The notes: generated from the letters alone by a model not told the origin. 49,900 nt of DNA from Candidatus Zambryskibacteria bacterium RIFCSPLOWO2_01_FULL_47_14 (GCA_001824005.1 MHWG01000020.1:1-49900), one strand, 5' to 3'. Shown: positions 6,107 to 13,854, numbered from the stretch's first letter. Numbers and translations are program-made.

Positions 6107-7202
6107 TATTTTGTTTATTGTTCTCTTGTTTCTTGTTCCTTCAAACGCTTTCGCGCAGGAACTGCCGGAAGCGTTTGTTGGTCCTGGTGGCTGTACTATC
6201 AAGGAAGAATGCCGGAGTTACTGCAATATAGATTCCAACAAAGAAGAGTGCCTAACCTTCGCGGTTGAAAAAGGCATGATGACACAGGAGGAAGCGGATA
6301 AGGCCAGAAAGTTTCTAAATCAGACCGGTCCCGGCGGCTGCAGGGGAGACGAATGCAAGAATTATTGTGAGGATCCCACTCATACCGAAGAATGTCTGAA
6401 GTTTGCCGTAGAGAACGGCATGATAGATGAAGCGCAGGCGGCCCGGATGAGAAAGATGAAAGAAATTGCCGAGATGAGCGGCCCGGGCGGTTGCAAGGGC
6501 CAAGAGTGCCGCGCTTACTGCGAGGATGAAGCGCATATGGAAGAGTGTTTTGCCTTCGCCAGAGAGAACGGTTTAGTCGGTGAGAAAGAGGTTGAGGGCT
6601 ACGAGACAGGCAAAAAGATTAGGGCAAAAATTGAGACAGCAGGCGGACCGGGCGGCTGCAGGAGCGAACGCGAGTGCCACGAATACTGCTCTGATGCTTC
6701 CAGAGTCGAGGAGTGTGTAGCTTTCGGTGCGGAAAGTACGGGCAAGTCTCCAGAGGAAATTAGGCGGATGCTCGAGGAATTTAAAAATAACAATGACGGT
6801 GAGCGCTTTGAGCCGAATAAATTTAGAGAGCCGGAAGGATTCAGACAAGACAGGGAAAACTTCGAAGAGAGACGGCAAGAATACGAGAGGCGGATGATGG
6901 AAGCGCGCGAGAGGCGCGAAGGTATGATGCGCGAGGGCTACGGCGCGCCGGAGAGAATAATGCCGCCAGAGGCTTTCGAACAGTATCGAGATATGAGGCC
7001 GCCCGAAGGACAGATGCCGCCCGAGAGCTATCAGACACTGCCGCCAGAGCAGTATCGGACATACGAACAACCACCGCAAGAATTCCAGCGGACGTACGAA
7101 TCTGCTCCGGCGCCGGAACCGCAACCTACTTCATACGATCACTCTAGATCATTCCTCGCCAATGTTTGGTCAGCATTCCTAGCCCCGTTTAAGAATAGAT
7201 AA
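6075..7202 (+). CDS. Secreted cysteine-repeat protein with charged and Pro/Gln-rich tail
   Basis: A signal peptide (ILFIVLLFLVPSNAFA, cleavage likely after AFA) is followed by four repeats of about 45 residues. Each has the pattern GPGGC-x4-6-C-x3-C-x8-C followed by a phenylalanine- or leucine-rich helix and a conserved glycine. After residue about 230 comes a strongly charged Glu/Arg region and a Pro/Gln-rich tail. The protein is therefore exported, probably with disulfides in each repeat. The start is ATG 6075 or 6081; an earlier in-frame ATG at 6027 would put 16 residues before the signal peptide. The start overlaps the preceding membrane-protein gene. No enzymatic motif was seen; a surface or adhesion role is inference. 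Confidence 0.8.
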   Translation: MKMLKLIPLNSILFIVLLFLVPSNAFAQELPEAFVGPGGCTIKEECRSYCNIDSNKEECLTFAVEKGMMTQEEADKARKFLNQTGPGGCRGDECKNYCEDPTHTEECLKFAVENGMIDEAQAARMRKMKEIAEMSGPGGCKGQECRAYCEDEAHMEECFAFARENGLVGEKEVEGYETGKKIRAKIETAGGPGGCRSERECHEYCSDASRVEECVAFGAESTGKSPEEIRRMLEEFKNNNDGERFEPNKFREPEGFRQDRENFEERRQEYERRMMEARERREGMMREGYGAPERIMPPEAFEQYRDMRPPEGQMPPESYQTLPPEQYRTYEQPPQEFQRTYESAPAPEPQPTSYDHSRSFLANVWSAFLAPFKNR

Positions 7203-7221
7203 AAGATAACTAAATAAAAAG

Positions 7222-7246
7222 AAGCCGCCAGAAGTTTCTGGCGGCG
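7222..7246 (-). terminator. Terminator hairpin shared by convergent genes
   Basis: GCCGCCAGAA and TTCTGGCGGC form a perfect 10-bp stem. On the minus strand it is followed by CTTCTTTTTATTT, so it terminates the 7269 gene; it also lies just after the cysteine-repeat gene. Confidence 0.75.
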
Positions 7247-7268
7247 GCACTCACGACTTCAGTCTTCT

Positions 7269-7529
7269 TCAATCTTCGATTCCGAGCTTTTCCTTCAGAG
7301 CCCTGGTTTCCTCTGGGGAGAGTTTTCTCCCCACCACCGTAGCTCGCTTGTTTTGCCAGTGTTTCTCTTCCTCCGCCACGCACCCGTCGCAGGGAGGGCC
7401 GAAGCCGCTCTCGTTCGGGCCGATGCAGATGAGCGAGTCGTAGTACTCCCGATGCTTGGCTTTGCATCGCTCATCTGCAAGTCGTCTGATGTGAGCTCGG
7501 TGAGCCTCAACTTCTTCTGTTTTACTCAT
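7269..7529 (-). CDS. Small cysteine-containing orphan protein
   Basis: The 86-residue, mostly charged and helical protein has a central CIGPNESGFGPPCDGC cluster that could bind metal. AAAGGAG lies at good distance before ATG 7529. It has its own terminator and belongs to the set of short monocistronic genes with strong ribosome sites. A plus-strand frame over 7353-7829 overlaps it, but only the last 49 codons of that frame look real. No family was recognised. Confidence 0.7.
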   Translation of the reverse strand: MSKTEEVEAHRAHIRRLADERCKAKHREYYDSLICIGPNESGFGPPCDGCVAEEEKHWQNKRATVVGRKLSPEETRALKEKLGIED

Positions 7530-7578
7530 GAGGCAACTCCTTTTGTATCCATTGCTAATAGTAGCTTACTGATCTACA

Positions 7579-7606
7579 AAAGCAAAACCACCCACCTGGG
7601 CGGTTT
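7579..7606. terminator. Hairpin between divergent small genes
   Basis: AGCAAAACC and GGCGGTTTTGC arms are separated by a short loop. It lies between the 7269 gene (minus) and the 7683 gene (plus) and could act as a remnant terminator or a 5' leader element. Confidence 0.5.
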
Positions 7607-7682
7607 TGCTAAGTGGTGGCTGTCTGATATAATTAACGCTTTAGAAAGCTCTTCTCTTCCAACCACTAACTGGAGGTTTATT

Positions 7683-7829
7683 GTGTTAAGCAGATCAGTA
7701 CCCGATCCGGCTCTTTCGGAGCAAATCAGAAACGCGATTCGAGAATCGGGATTGCCTTGGCCTCTGAGAGAGTTCAAGCCGGTAATCTTCTACAACGAGA
7801 GTCTTGAGGTGGTTGAAGTTCTAAACTAG
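7683..7829 (+). CDS. 48-residue orphan protein, GTG start
   Basis: GGAGG at 7671-7675 lies seven bases before GTG 7683, and TATAAT occurs at 7626-7631. The peptide begins (M)LSRSVPDPALSEQIRNAIRE and ends LEVVEVLN. The TAG stop is the first part of a palindrome (7827-7848). The frame is open further upstream to 7353, but that part overlaps the minus-strand gene. No family was recognised. Confidence 0.6.
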   Translation: MLSRSVPDPALSEQIRNAIRESGLPWPLREFKPVIFYNESLEVVEVLN

Positions 7830-7848
7830 CAAGAACCGTTCTTGCTAG
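7824..7848 (+). repeat. Palindromic repeat copy 1 over a stop codon
   Basis: CTAGCAAGAA and TTCTTGCTAG flank a CCG loop. A 23-base stretch (7824-7846) is repeated identically at 8196-8218, at the junction of a chimeric reading frame. Here it may also end transcription of the 7683 gene. Confidence 0.8.
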
Positions 7849-7877
7849 GTAAGAAGCTAAATATTAAAAAAAACGAA

Positions 7878-7902
7878 GACCGCAGGGCGAACCATGCGGT
7901 CT
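7878..7902 (-). terminator. Rho-independent terminator of the 57-residue gene
   Basis: On the minus strand GACCGCATGG and its partner CCCTGCGGTC form a hairpin followed by a run of eight T residues. Confidence 0.8.
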
Positions 7903-8076
7903 CTAATTAGCTTTGTGATAGGCATCATCCCCTAACATATCCTGAATGTGTCTGATGCACTCGCTGCACGGGCCACCAAGAATTGTTTGGTGGGGGAGAT
8001 TCTTGCATAACTCTATTGCCAACTTCTGGACTAACCTGTGCCATTCTATCGTGGTAAGGCCATAGATCTTTTCCAT
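7903..8076 (-). CDS. 57-residue orphan protein with CxxC
   Basis: The frame runs from ATG 8076 (MEKIYGLTTIEWHRLVQKLA) to TAG 7903. TAGGAGA precedes the start by seven bases and a strong terminator follows. A GGPCSECIRHI segment gives one CxxC pair plus an earlier Cys (IELCKN), so metal binding is possible. An AT-rich hairpin (8093-8116) sits just upstream of the ribosome site. No family was recognised. Confidence 0.65.
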   Translation of the reverse strand: MEKIYGLTTIEWHRLVQKLAIELCKNLPHQTILGGPCSECIRHIQDMLGDDAYHKAN

Positions 8077-8092
8077 TTATTTTCTCCTAAAA

Positions 8093-8116
8093 CAAAATAC
8101 CACTTGCGTGGTATTT
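8093..8116 (-). promoter_or_regulatory. Leader hairpin upstream of the 57-residue gene
   Basis: AAAATACCAC and GTGGTATTTT form a perfect 10-bp stem, followed on the minus strand by GTTTT and then the AGGAG site. It could be a leftover terminator or a leader element controlling the small gene. Confidence 0.5.
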
Positions 8117-8145
8117 TGTCATATTGATGTTAATATCGTGCATGT

Positions 8146-8292
8146 ATGAAAAGAGTTTTCATTATTCATGGTTGGGGAGGTTATCCAGAGGAAGGAACTA
8201 GCAAGAACCGTTCTTGCTTAAGCAAAAATATAAAGAAGGCTCAAGCCGCCCGCAGGAACCGCGTGCGCGGCGGCAAATTTAACGAGGAGTAG
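8146..8292 (+). pseudogene. Chimeric remnant: alpha/beta-hydrolase start joined to a basic-protein end
   Basis: A continuous 48-codon frame starts MKRVFIIHGWGGYPEEG, the typical N-terminus of RBBP9/YdeN-type serine hydrolases. It then crosses the palindromic repeat (8196-8218) and ends with NIKKAQAARRNRVRGGKFNE, the same ending type as the small basic gene at 5750. The 26 bases at 8225-8250 are identical to 5784-5809. The hydrolase lacks its nucleophile and all later motifs, so this is rubble from a deletion or recombination, although the frame is intact. Confidence 0.7.
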
Positions 8293-8307
8293 AGGATGAG
8301 TTCGCCC

Positions 8308-8338
8308 AAACCGCCCTTCGACAAGCTCAGGGCGGTTT
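8308..8338. terminator. Hairpin containing the CTTCGACAAGCTCAG repeat
   Basis: AAACCGCCCT and AGGGCGGTTT form a perfect 10-bp stem around TCGACAAGCTC. It separates the chimeric remnant from the convergent 8342 gene and probably terminates both. The core belongs to a dispersed repeat family also seen in recG and the pilN-like gene. Confidence 0.65.
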
Positions 8339-8341
8339 GTG

Positions 8342-8722
8342 TTAGGCGAAAAGCTTTTTGAGGACCCAGACCATGATAGCTATCCAAAGAAGAGTAGAGA
8401 GCCAATTCTTCTTCCAGATATTGCCTGACGACAATTCGCGGGTGACCATGTTGTACCAGTCGTTCTTGTACGGAGCGAGTGCGATCCAGAAGAACATGGA
8501 GTAGAAGGCGCAAACCGCCACTATTTGCACAATGGTGAGTTCGACCAAAAGGTACTTAAGCACAAGACCGCCAAGCACGAGCGCTACGACGGTGGCCACG
8601 CCCGGCTTCATCCAGAGTTTGCCCACGGTGTTAAACCAGGCGCCGGGCTTCACCAGGAGGAAAATGATTTTAATAGCCGATACGATTATCAGAATCAACG
8701 CAATTGTTTCTACGGCGGACAT
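8342..8722 (-). CDS. Four-helix membrane protein of unknown function
   Basis: The 126-residue protein has hydrophobic stretches near residues 5-25, 40-58, 62-82 and 105-123, with charged loops (KPGAWFNTVGKLWMKPG and APYKNDWYNMVTREL). No family was recognised. TATAAT lies on the minus strand upstream (about 8750), with AAAGGAG about 25 bases before the ATG, too far to be its ribosome site. Confidence 0.65.
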   Translation of the reverse strand: MSAVETIALILIIVSAIKIIFLLVKPGAWFNTVGKLWMKPGVATVVALVLGGLVLKYLLVELTIVQIVAVCAFYSMFFWIALAPYKNDWYNMVTRELSSGNIWKKNWLSTLLWIAIMVWVLKKLFA

Positions 8723-8772
8723 GTTGATGGATTAATTAGTAACTCCTTTAATTATAACTCCAAAATGAAATG

Positions 8773-8813
8773 AAAAGCCGCGAGAAGCGGGGGACTTGCG
8801 TCTCGCGGCTTCT
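8773..8813 (-). terminator. Terminator of the 8824 gene
   Basis: AAGCCGCGAGA and TCTCGCGGCTT form a long stem with a 15-base loop, followed on the minus strand by TTTCATTTCATTTT. Confidence 0.75.
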
Positions 8814-8823
8814 CGCGGCGGGG

Positions 8824-9216
8824 TTACTTACCTATTACGACGCAGTTTGGCATGCTTCCATTGAGGAAGCGCCGCAACGCTTGAGCTTTCAGGATCTTGG
8901 CTTTCTTTGTGGCGACACCGAGAAGGAAGAGCTGTTCCATTCTCTGATGGAGGCCGGTCCACTGATTACCGTGCTTGTCCATGCAGGCCTCCAGAAAGCT
9001 CGCACCGGTAGGTGAGTTCCTGAACCCATCTGGAAGCTCCGCCAGCATTTCTGCGATTTCGGCGCTATGTTTTTTCAGACGACCAGGGTGGAATCCGGCG
9101 GCTGTGGTGATTCCTCTCGCCGTCACTCGCTTGTCAGTTCTCTCAGACTTGCGAAACAGGCAGTCTACAAAGATAGCTTCTACGCGTTCAGGGGTCAGAG
9201 TCTGTTTCTTAGCCAT
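8824..9216 (-). CDS. Conserved orphan protein with GNQWTGLHQRMEQLF signature
   Basis: The 130-residue soluble protein starts MAKKQTLTPERVEAIFVDCL and contains FHPGRLKKHSAEIAEMLAEL and KHGNQWTGLHQRMEQLFLLG. I recall similar hypothetical proteins in metagenomic bacteria but know no function. GAGGAG precedes ATG 9216, a TTGACA box lies about 45 bases further up, and a strong terminator follows, so it is an independent unit. Confidence 0.75.
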   Translation of the reverse strand: MAKKQTLTPERVEAIFVDCLFRKSERTDKRVTARGITTAAGFHPGRLKKHSAEIAEMLAELPDGFRNSPTGASFLEACMDKHGNQWTGLHQRMEQLFLLGVATKKAKILKAQALRRFLNGSMPNCVVIGK

Positions 9217-9284
9217 CGGTTAACTCCTCGGTTACTCATTTCTTTTTATAAATTATCACGATTAAGTAATATTGTCAAATAAAG

Positions 9285-9312
9285 CAAAACCGCCTTGGTG
9301 GGCGGTTTTGCG
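9285..9312 (-). terminator. Terminator of tmRNA
   Basis: On the minus strand CGCAAAACCGCC and GGCGGTTTTGC form a hairpin followed by TTTATTTG, twelve bases after the tmRNA CCA end. Confidence 0.8.
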
Positions 9313-9323
9313 GGATTCTGAAT

Positions 9324-9719
9324 TGGTGGAGGTGGAGGGAGTGAGCCCTCGTCCATGTGGATGCACGGTATGAGTCTACAGGCTTGGAATGATTTTGATT
9401 CTCGAGCTTCTTGCTAAAAATCAAACAAAACACAAGAAGCTCCAAGCTCTAAGTTTGGCCCAGCACTGAGCAGGTGCTGGGTTACAATCCAGCAGATGAA
9501 GCACCGATCAAAGCCGTGCCGGGTGGCGGCCAAGATGGTGTCCGCTTACTGAGTTTAAGCTCGAACGTAAGCGAAAGCGAAATCGTTCACCGTAAAATAC
9601 GGCGAGACTACGCTCCGTGAGACATTTGAGTCTGCACTTAAATTTTGAATCAGATTAAGGAGTTAATTCTGCTCCGCCTGCGCATACCGGGCTGTCCGCG
9701 TGTCAAAACTGACACCCCC
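9324..9719 (-). ncRNA. ssrA: Transfer-messenger RNA (tmRNA)
   Basis: tmRNA rescues stalled ribosomes and adds a degradation tag. The 5' end GGGGGTG pairs with CACCTCC at the 3' end, including the G3-U alanine identity pair, and the gene encodes the terminal ACCA. The 5' GTTTTGACACGCGG matches the conserved D-arm region. The tag frame ends at TAA 9557-9555, inside the loop of a GCTTAC/GTAAGC helix that corresponds to helix 5. Reading back gives a tag ending VNDFAFAYVRA, with resume near 9590. Later GC-rich hairpins and pseudoknot-like segments fill the middle. smpB lies just upstream on the same strand and a terminator follows. The T-loop is atypical. Confidence 0.92.
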
Positions 9720-9744
9720 GTATGGGAAACTTACAACGAACAAC

Positions 9745-10182
9745 TTACAACTTACGACGGATTTCTCTCTCAGTATCGCGCTTCTTCAACGCTTCACGCT
9801 TGTCATACTTCTTCTTGCCTTTGGCAATGGCGATGTCTGCCTTGAGAAACCGGCCTTTATTATACACCGTAAGCGCAACAATTGTCAACCCATTGGTTTG
9901 TTCGGCATTCTCTAATTCCGCGATCTCGGCTTTGGAGAGAAGAAGCTTTCTCGGTCTTGTTGCGTCATAGTCGGCGGGAGTGTTCTTCGGCTGATAAGCC
10001 GGGATCTCGGCGCCCAAGAGGTAGGCTTCGCCGCCGCGCACTCCTACAAACGAGCCTCGAAGATTCATCTTACCGGCCCTTACCGATTTTACCTCCTGGC
10101 CCGTAAGTTCTAACCCCGCGGAGAATTTGCCGAGGATCTCGTAGTCGAAGAAAGCTTTTCTGTTGTTGGCAAACTGGGTCAT
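9745..10182 (-). CDS. smpB: SsrA-binding protein SmpB
   Basis: SmpB binds the tRNA-like end of tmRNA and brings it to stalled ribosomes. The 145-residue protein has NRKAFFDYEILGKFSAGLEL, GQEVKSVRAGKMNLRGSFV and the lysine-rich C-terminal tail AKGKKKYDKREALKKRDTER, all typical. It is transcribed toward tmRNA. A TATAAT box (10192-10187) lies only four bases before the ATG, so the mRNA is nearly leaderless. The divergent ftsH promoter uses the same bases. Confidence 0.97.
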   Translation of the reverse strand: MTQFANNRKAFFDYEILGKFSAGLELTGQEVKSVRAGKMNLRGSFVGVRGGEAYLLGAEIPAYQPKNTPADYDATRPRKLLLSKAEIAELENAEQTNGLTIVALTVYNKGRFLKADIAIAKGKKKYDKREALKKRDTEREIRRKL

Positions 10183-10186
10183 TGTT

Positions 10187-10194
10187 ATTATAAT
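10187..10194. promoter_or_regulatory. Shared palindromic -10 element of smpB and ftsH
   Basis: ATTATAAT is its own reverse complement and supplies TATAAT on both strands: 10189-10194 for ftsH and 10192-10187 for smpB. RNA polymerase can occupy only one direction at a time. Confidence 0.7.
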
Positions 10195-10201
10195 GCGTCA
10201 G

Positions 10202-12145
10202 ATGCGAGATCAACTCAAGAAGACCAAAAGAATCATCATCCGTCCGCCTTCGCGAGGCGGCGGCCCGCTCCGGCGTGGTGGTAGTCCGCGAAGCCCTTGG
10301 ACGCAGGGTGTCTTGGCGCTTGTCATCTTCCTTATTCTCGTCAGCACTTTCTCGCTCTTCTCCGGACTCTCGGAGAAAGTGGAAGTAATCTCGCTCTCCG
10401 AACTTGCAAGCGGCATCAAGGCGGGTGAGATCTCTACGATAACGGTCAAGGGCGACGATCTCGAGGTGAAGTATAAGAACGGCGACGAGAAAATTGGGAA
10501 GAAAGAAGCTGGCACGGCCCTCACCACCACCCTCAAGAACTACGACGTGCCGGCCCCGGTACTCGCCAATGTCAAGATAGATGTCGAGAACAATCAAGGC
10601 GCTTTCTACTGGATTGCATCGCTTGCGCCGATACTTCTGCCAATTCTCTTCATACTCTTTTTCCTCTGGTTTCTCTCAAGACAGGTTAAGGGCGCGGGGA
10701 TGCAGGCCTTCACCTTCGGCCAGTCGAAAGCGAGGATGACGCATCCCGGCGACTTGAGCCAGAAAGTGACCTTCAAAGACGTGGCCGGATGCAGGGAAGC
10801 CAAAGAGGAGTTGCGCGAGATTGTGGACTTCCTGAAAAATCCGAAAAAGTTTCTAGACATCGGTGCGAGGATTCCTAAAGGTATCCTCCTCATGGGCGCG
10901 CCCGGCACGGGGAAGACTTTGCTTGCGCGGGCGGTGGCTGGGGAAGCGGGAGTGTCGTTCTTCTCCATCTCTGGTTCGGAGTTTGTGGAGATGTTCGTGG
11001 GTGTTGGCGCCTCGCGCGTGCGCGACCTCTTCGACTTGGCCAAGAAAGCCGCCCCGGCAATAATTTTTGTCGATGAGATAGACGCTGTGGGACGCGTGCG
11101 CGGTACTGGTGTCGGCGGCGGCAACGATGAGCGCGAGCAAACTTTAAACCAAATTCTAGTTGAACTCGACGGCTTCGAACCCAATGAGAAGGTGATCGTG
11201 ATGGCGGCAACCAACAGGCCTGACGTTCTTGATACGGCCCTTCTGCGTCCCGGCCGCTTCGACCGCCGAGTGACGCTTGATCTGCCGGACCGGAAAGATA
11301 GGGAAGAAATTTTGATCATCCATGCAAGGAAGAAGCCTTTTGCCGAAGACGTCAATCTACTGCTTATCGCCGAGCGCACCCCCGGCTTCTCTGGCGCCGA
11401 TCTCTATTCGCTTATGAATGAAGCGGCGATACTTGCGGCGCGCGAGAACCGCACGACCGTGGCACAATTTGACCTTATCCGCTCGATAGAGAAGGTGATG
11501 CTCGGTCCGGAGAGGAAGAGCCATGTTTTGTCGCAAAAGGAGAAAGAGCTTACCGCCTTCCACGAAGCGGGGCACGCGGTGGTGGCCTCGGTACTTCCTT
11601 ACGCAGATCCAGTGCACAAGATTTCCATAATTTCGCGCGGGCGCGTCGCTGGTTACGTGATGAAGTTGCCGCTCGAGGATAAGAAGTTGCAGAGCAAGAA
11701 AGAATTTCTCGATGACATCGCTGTAGGGCTTGGCGGCTACGTGGTGGAGAAGACGATGTACGACGACATCACGACCGGACCCTCAAACGACTTGCAAGTG
11801 GCGACGGCTCTGGCCCGCGATATGGTCACCAAGTACGGCATGAGCGAGAAGATGGGACCGATAGCACTCGAGGGTATGGGCGGGAGACCCCTCTTCGGCG
11901 CCGGTGTCGGAGACAAAGAATATTCGGAGCGGGTAAGTGCCGAGATCGACGCCGAAGTCTCGCGCATTATGAATGATGCAATGCAGAAGGTGGAGAAGAT
12001 TATCAAAGAGCACAAGAAGGCGCTTCACGCCATTGCCGCACGGCTTATAGATGTAGAAACAATCGAGCAAAAAGAATTTGAAGACCTGCTAGTCGCGCAT
12101 GGCATAGTGCCGAAGAAGAAAAAGGATATTGAGCATCAGAAGTAA
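10202..12145 (+). CDS. ftsH: ATP-dependent zinc metalloprotease FtsH
   Basis: FtsH is a membrane-anchored AAA+ protease that degrades membrane and regulatory proteins. Two transmembrane segments (residues about 37-55 and 140-160) flank an extracytoplasmic domain. The AAA domain has Walker A GAPGTGKT (about 232), Walker B FVDEIDAV and the RPGRFDRR arginine fingers. The protease zinc motif HEAGH is near residue 454. I chose ATG 10202 because TATAAT ends at 10194, predicting transcription start at this codon; an upstream ATG at 10193 overlaps the box. The protein has 647 residues, the usual size. It is divergent from smpB. Confidence 0.97.
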   Translation: MRDQLKKTKRIIIRPPSRGGGPLRRGGSPRSPWTQGVLALVIFLILVSTFSLFSGLSEKVEVISLSELASGIKAGEISTITVKGDDLEVKYKNGDEKIGKKEAGTALTTTLKNYDVPAPVLANVKIDVENNQGAFYWIASLAPILLPILFILFFLWFLSRQVKGAGMQAFTFGQSKARMTHPGDLSQKVTFKDVAGCREAKEELREIVDFLKNPKKFLDIGARIPKGILLMGAPGTGKTLLARAVAGEAGVSFFSISGSEFVEMFVGVGASRVRDLFDLAKKAAPAIIFVDEIDAVGRVRGTGVGGGNDEREQTLNQILVELDGFEPNEKVIVMAATNRPDVLDTALLRPGRFDRRVTLDLPDRKDREEILIIHARKKPFAEDVNLLLIAERTPGFSGADLYSLMNEAAILAARENRTTVAQFDLIRSIEKVMLGPERKSHVLSQKEKELTAFHEAGHAVVASVLPYADPVHKISIISRGRVAGYVMKLPLEDKKLQSKKEFLDDIAVGLGGYVVEKTMYDDITTGPSNDLQVATALARDMVTKYGMSEKMGPIALEGMGGRPLFGAGVGDKEYSERVSAEIDAEVSRIMNDAMQKVEKIIKEHKKALHAIAARLIDVETIEQKEFEDLLVAHGIVPKKKKDIEHQK

Positions 12146-12180
12146 GAAAAAATTTTCAATTTTCAATTTAGAATTTTAAA

Positions 12181-12215
12181 TTAGCAAAAACAGCCCAATG
12201 GGCTGTTTTTGCTAA
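12181..12215. terminator. Bidirectional terminator between ftsH and the DUF378 gene
   Basis: Sixteen-base arms TTAGCAAAAACAGCCC and GGGCTGTTTTTGCTAA flank AAT. T-rich on either strand, it serves both convergent genes. AT-rich repeats of the TTTTCAATTTTCAATT and CCTAAATC types surround it. Confidence 0.85.
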
Positions 12216-12262
12216 TTCTGGATTATTCCTAAATCTTAAATCCTAAATCCAGAATCTCTGGC

Positions 12263-12457
12263 CTACATCGCCCCTTGGCCGCAGGCCTTGCACATGCCCT
12301 TGTGAGAGAAAATCTCATAAAGGGCCGAGAGGCCGACGAGCACATAGACGATTGTCATGAGACCGGCCGGAAGGTAGTTGCCTAGTCCGTAGCCGAAAGC
12401 CTCAAGGCCCCAGTTCAGGCCTCCGATGATGAGTAGAATAAACGTAATCTTATGCAT
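12263..12457 (-). CDS. DUF378 membrane protein
   Basis: The 64-residue protein has two helices with GGLNWGLEAFGYGLGNYL and TIVYVLVGLSALYEIF, the DUF378 (YuzA-like) signature of unknown function. It ends CKACGQGAM with a CxxC. A short AT-rich leader precedes it. Confidence 0.8.
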   Translation of the reverse strand: MHKITFILLIIGGLNWGLEAFGYGLGNYLPAGLMTIVYVLVGLSALYEIFSHKGMCKACGQGAM

Positions 12458-12527
12458 TTGTTATTGATTAACGAATAAGGGTATTTAACCCTCTACTAAT
12501 TATACAGCTCTTCCGCGGATTCAACGT

Positions 12528-13094
12528 TTACTTATCAACAGCCGGCTTAACGCCCGCATTGGCCATGGAAACAACTTTCATAATGGCGCCTTTGACATTC
12601 TCGGGCTTTGGCAGATCTTGGAAGATGAATCTCTGTTCGGTGCCTGCAGTTTGGACGATTACGTCGCCGTAGTGGAGCATGGTGGGGATGATGCCTTTCG
12701 TAGAAACCGTAATATCCTGGATGCGATAGACGTGGAGCTCGGAAACCTCGCGGCTGAAGAAGCCAAGCTGATTGCGTTCAATCACTCTTCTGTCGGTGAC
12801 GATGACGGTGTTAAGCGTGTACATCATGAGGTAGTAGAAAGTGATAAGCCAGATAGCTATGTAATAGACGCTCGCGAGGAAGAGGAAGAGATTTAAGTAA
12901 CCAGCAGCAATGTAAGAATAAAAGATGAGGATTATAAATATCGGCACCAAGGCGAAGAGACCGAGCATGCCGACCGGCAGGAGAGCCACGAAGGGATGCC
13001 GACGCAGGAGAAGCACTACCTCTTCACCCTTCTCTTGTTCTTCGAAGGTTCGCGACGATTCGCTGAAGATGGCAATAATTTTGTCGATTATCAT
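12528..13094 (-). CDS. Membrane protein with bacterial PH domain (bPH/DUF304)
   Basis: From ATG 13094 the 188-residue protein has a soluble N-terminus, two transmembrane helices (about residues 36-85) and a C-terminal bPH domain beginning NTVIVTDRRVIERNQLGFF, with RIQDITVSTKGI and GDVIVQTAGT, typical of the DUF304/bPH_2 family. Its start overlaps the stop of the preceding gene (ATGA), indicating coupled translation. The role is unknown; such proteins are thought to organise at the membrane. Confidence 0.8.
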   Translation of the reverse strand: MIIDKIIAIFSESSRTFEEQEKGEEVVLLLRRHPFVALLPVGMLGLFALVPIFIILIFYSYIAAGYLNLFLFLASVYYIAIWLITFYYLMMYTLNTVIVTDRRVIERNQLGFFSREVSELHVYRIQDITVSTKGIIPTMLHYGDVIVQTAGTEQRFIFQDLPKPENVKGAIMKVVSMANAGVKPAVDK

Positions 13095-13315
13095 GAGAAG
13101 AATGAGCCGAGGTCCAGATTGGCGAATAAGAGAATGCTCACGCCGAAGAGCACTACCGCACCGAGGAAGAAGATTGCCGCGAAGCGCTTGGGCTGGGTGC
13201 CCACGCCGAAGCGGGTGAGGTGGTAGAGGATGACGAAGACCGCACCCCAAAAAATGAGATAGAGTGCCACTATGATGGCATTGAGCGCGATCTCGAGAGT
13301 CGAAACATCCGGCAT
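13091..13315 (-). CDS. Two-helix membrane protein
   Basis: The 74-residue protein has two hydrophobic helices (ALNAIIVALYLIFWGAVFVI and FAAIFFLGAVVLFGVSILLF) with a basic loop FGVGTQPKR. It overlaps the bPH-domain gene by four bases, suggesting that the two products act together. A TATTAT box lies six bases before the ATG, predicting a leaderless mRNA. No family was recognised. Confidence 0.7.
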   Translation of the reverse strand: MPDVSTLEIALNAIIVALYLIFWGAVFVILYHLTRFGVGTQPKRFAAIFFLGAVVLFGVSILLFANLDLGSFFS

Positions 13316-13337
13316 GCAATTATAATAACACTATTTG

Positions 13338-13411
13338 TGCGCGTGCTTGGATTCGAACCAAGGACCGCAGAGGTATAAGCTCTGTGCTCTAACCAGCTGA
13401 GCTACACGCGC
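13338..13411 (-). tRNA. tRNA-Ile (anticodon TAT)
   Basis: The 74-base cloverleaf has GCGCGTG/CACGCGC acceptor arms, a standard D-arm, a CAGAG/CTCTG anticodon stem with loop CTTATAC (anticodon TAT) and a canonical TTCGAAT T-loop. CCA is not encoded. TAT reads AUA directly, so lysidine modification of a CAT tRNA would not be needed for that codon. Confidence 0.9.
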
Positions 13412-13434
13412 GTCGGGCATTAATATAGCAAAAT

Positions 13435-13854
13435 CTAGGCGAATTTTCTCTTGGCTCTGCGGAACAATCGGCGGATTTTAAAGAGCTCGTAATGCATGAC
13501 GGGGGAGAGCCATTCGATTGAGGCGAAGAAGAGTGCTCCGCCGGTAAAAAATGTTGTTCTCTGTACGGTAAGAGAAGTGAAGCTCATGCCGAAAAGTTTG
13601 TTGGCGTAGAAAGGCAGAAAGCCGATGTTGGTAATGCCTGAAGGATTGCCAGCGAGCACACGTAATTTCTCTTCAAGAATTGTTAACGGACAATTGCCGT
13701 AATAAGACCAGAGCATCACGATGGCAACGAGCGCCCCCGCCTCCCACGGGCGGAATCTTTTGTAGCGGAAAGAGATAAGCAACCCCACAATCACCGCCAC
13801 GATAGTGAGGAAGTGTGTCACCGCCGTCGCATCCGCCCAGAAGTTATAATTCAT
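13435..13854 (-). CDS. DUF2784 membrane protein
   Basis: The 139-residue protein has about four helices and the YYGNCPLTILEEKLRVLAG stretch, the CPLTxLExxLR signature of DUF2784, a family of unknown function. TATAAT lies eight bases upstream of the ATG, predicting a leaderless or near-leaderless mRNA. It is followed by tRNA-Ile on the same strand. Confidence 0.75.
   Translation of the reverse strand: MNYNFWADATAVTHFLTIVAVIVGLLISFRYKRFRPWEAGALVAIVMLWSYYGNCPLTILEEKLRVLAGNPSGITNIGFLPFYANKLFGMSFTSLTVQRTTFFTGGALFFASIEWLSPVMHYELFKIRRLFRRAKRKFA

Noticed and set aside
7353..7682. Upstream part of the plus-strand frame ending at 7829
   Set aside because: It overlaps the better supported minus-strand 7269 gene; a GTG with GGAGG at 7683 explains the real part.
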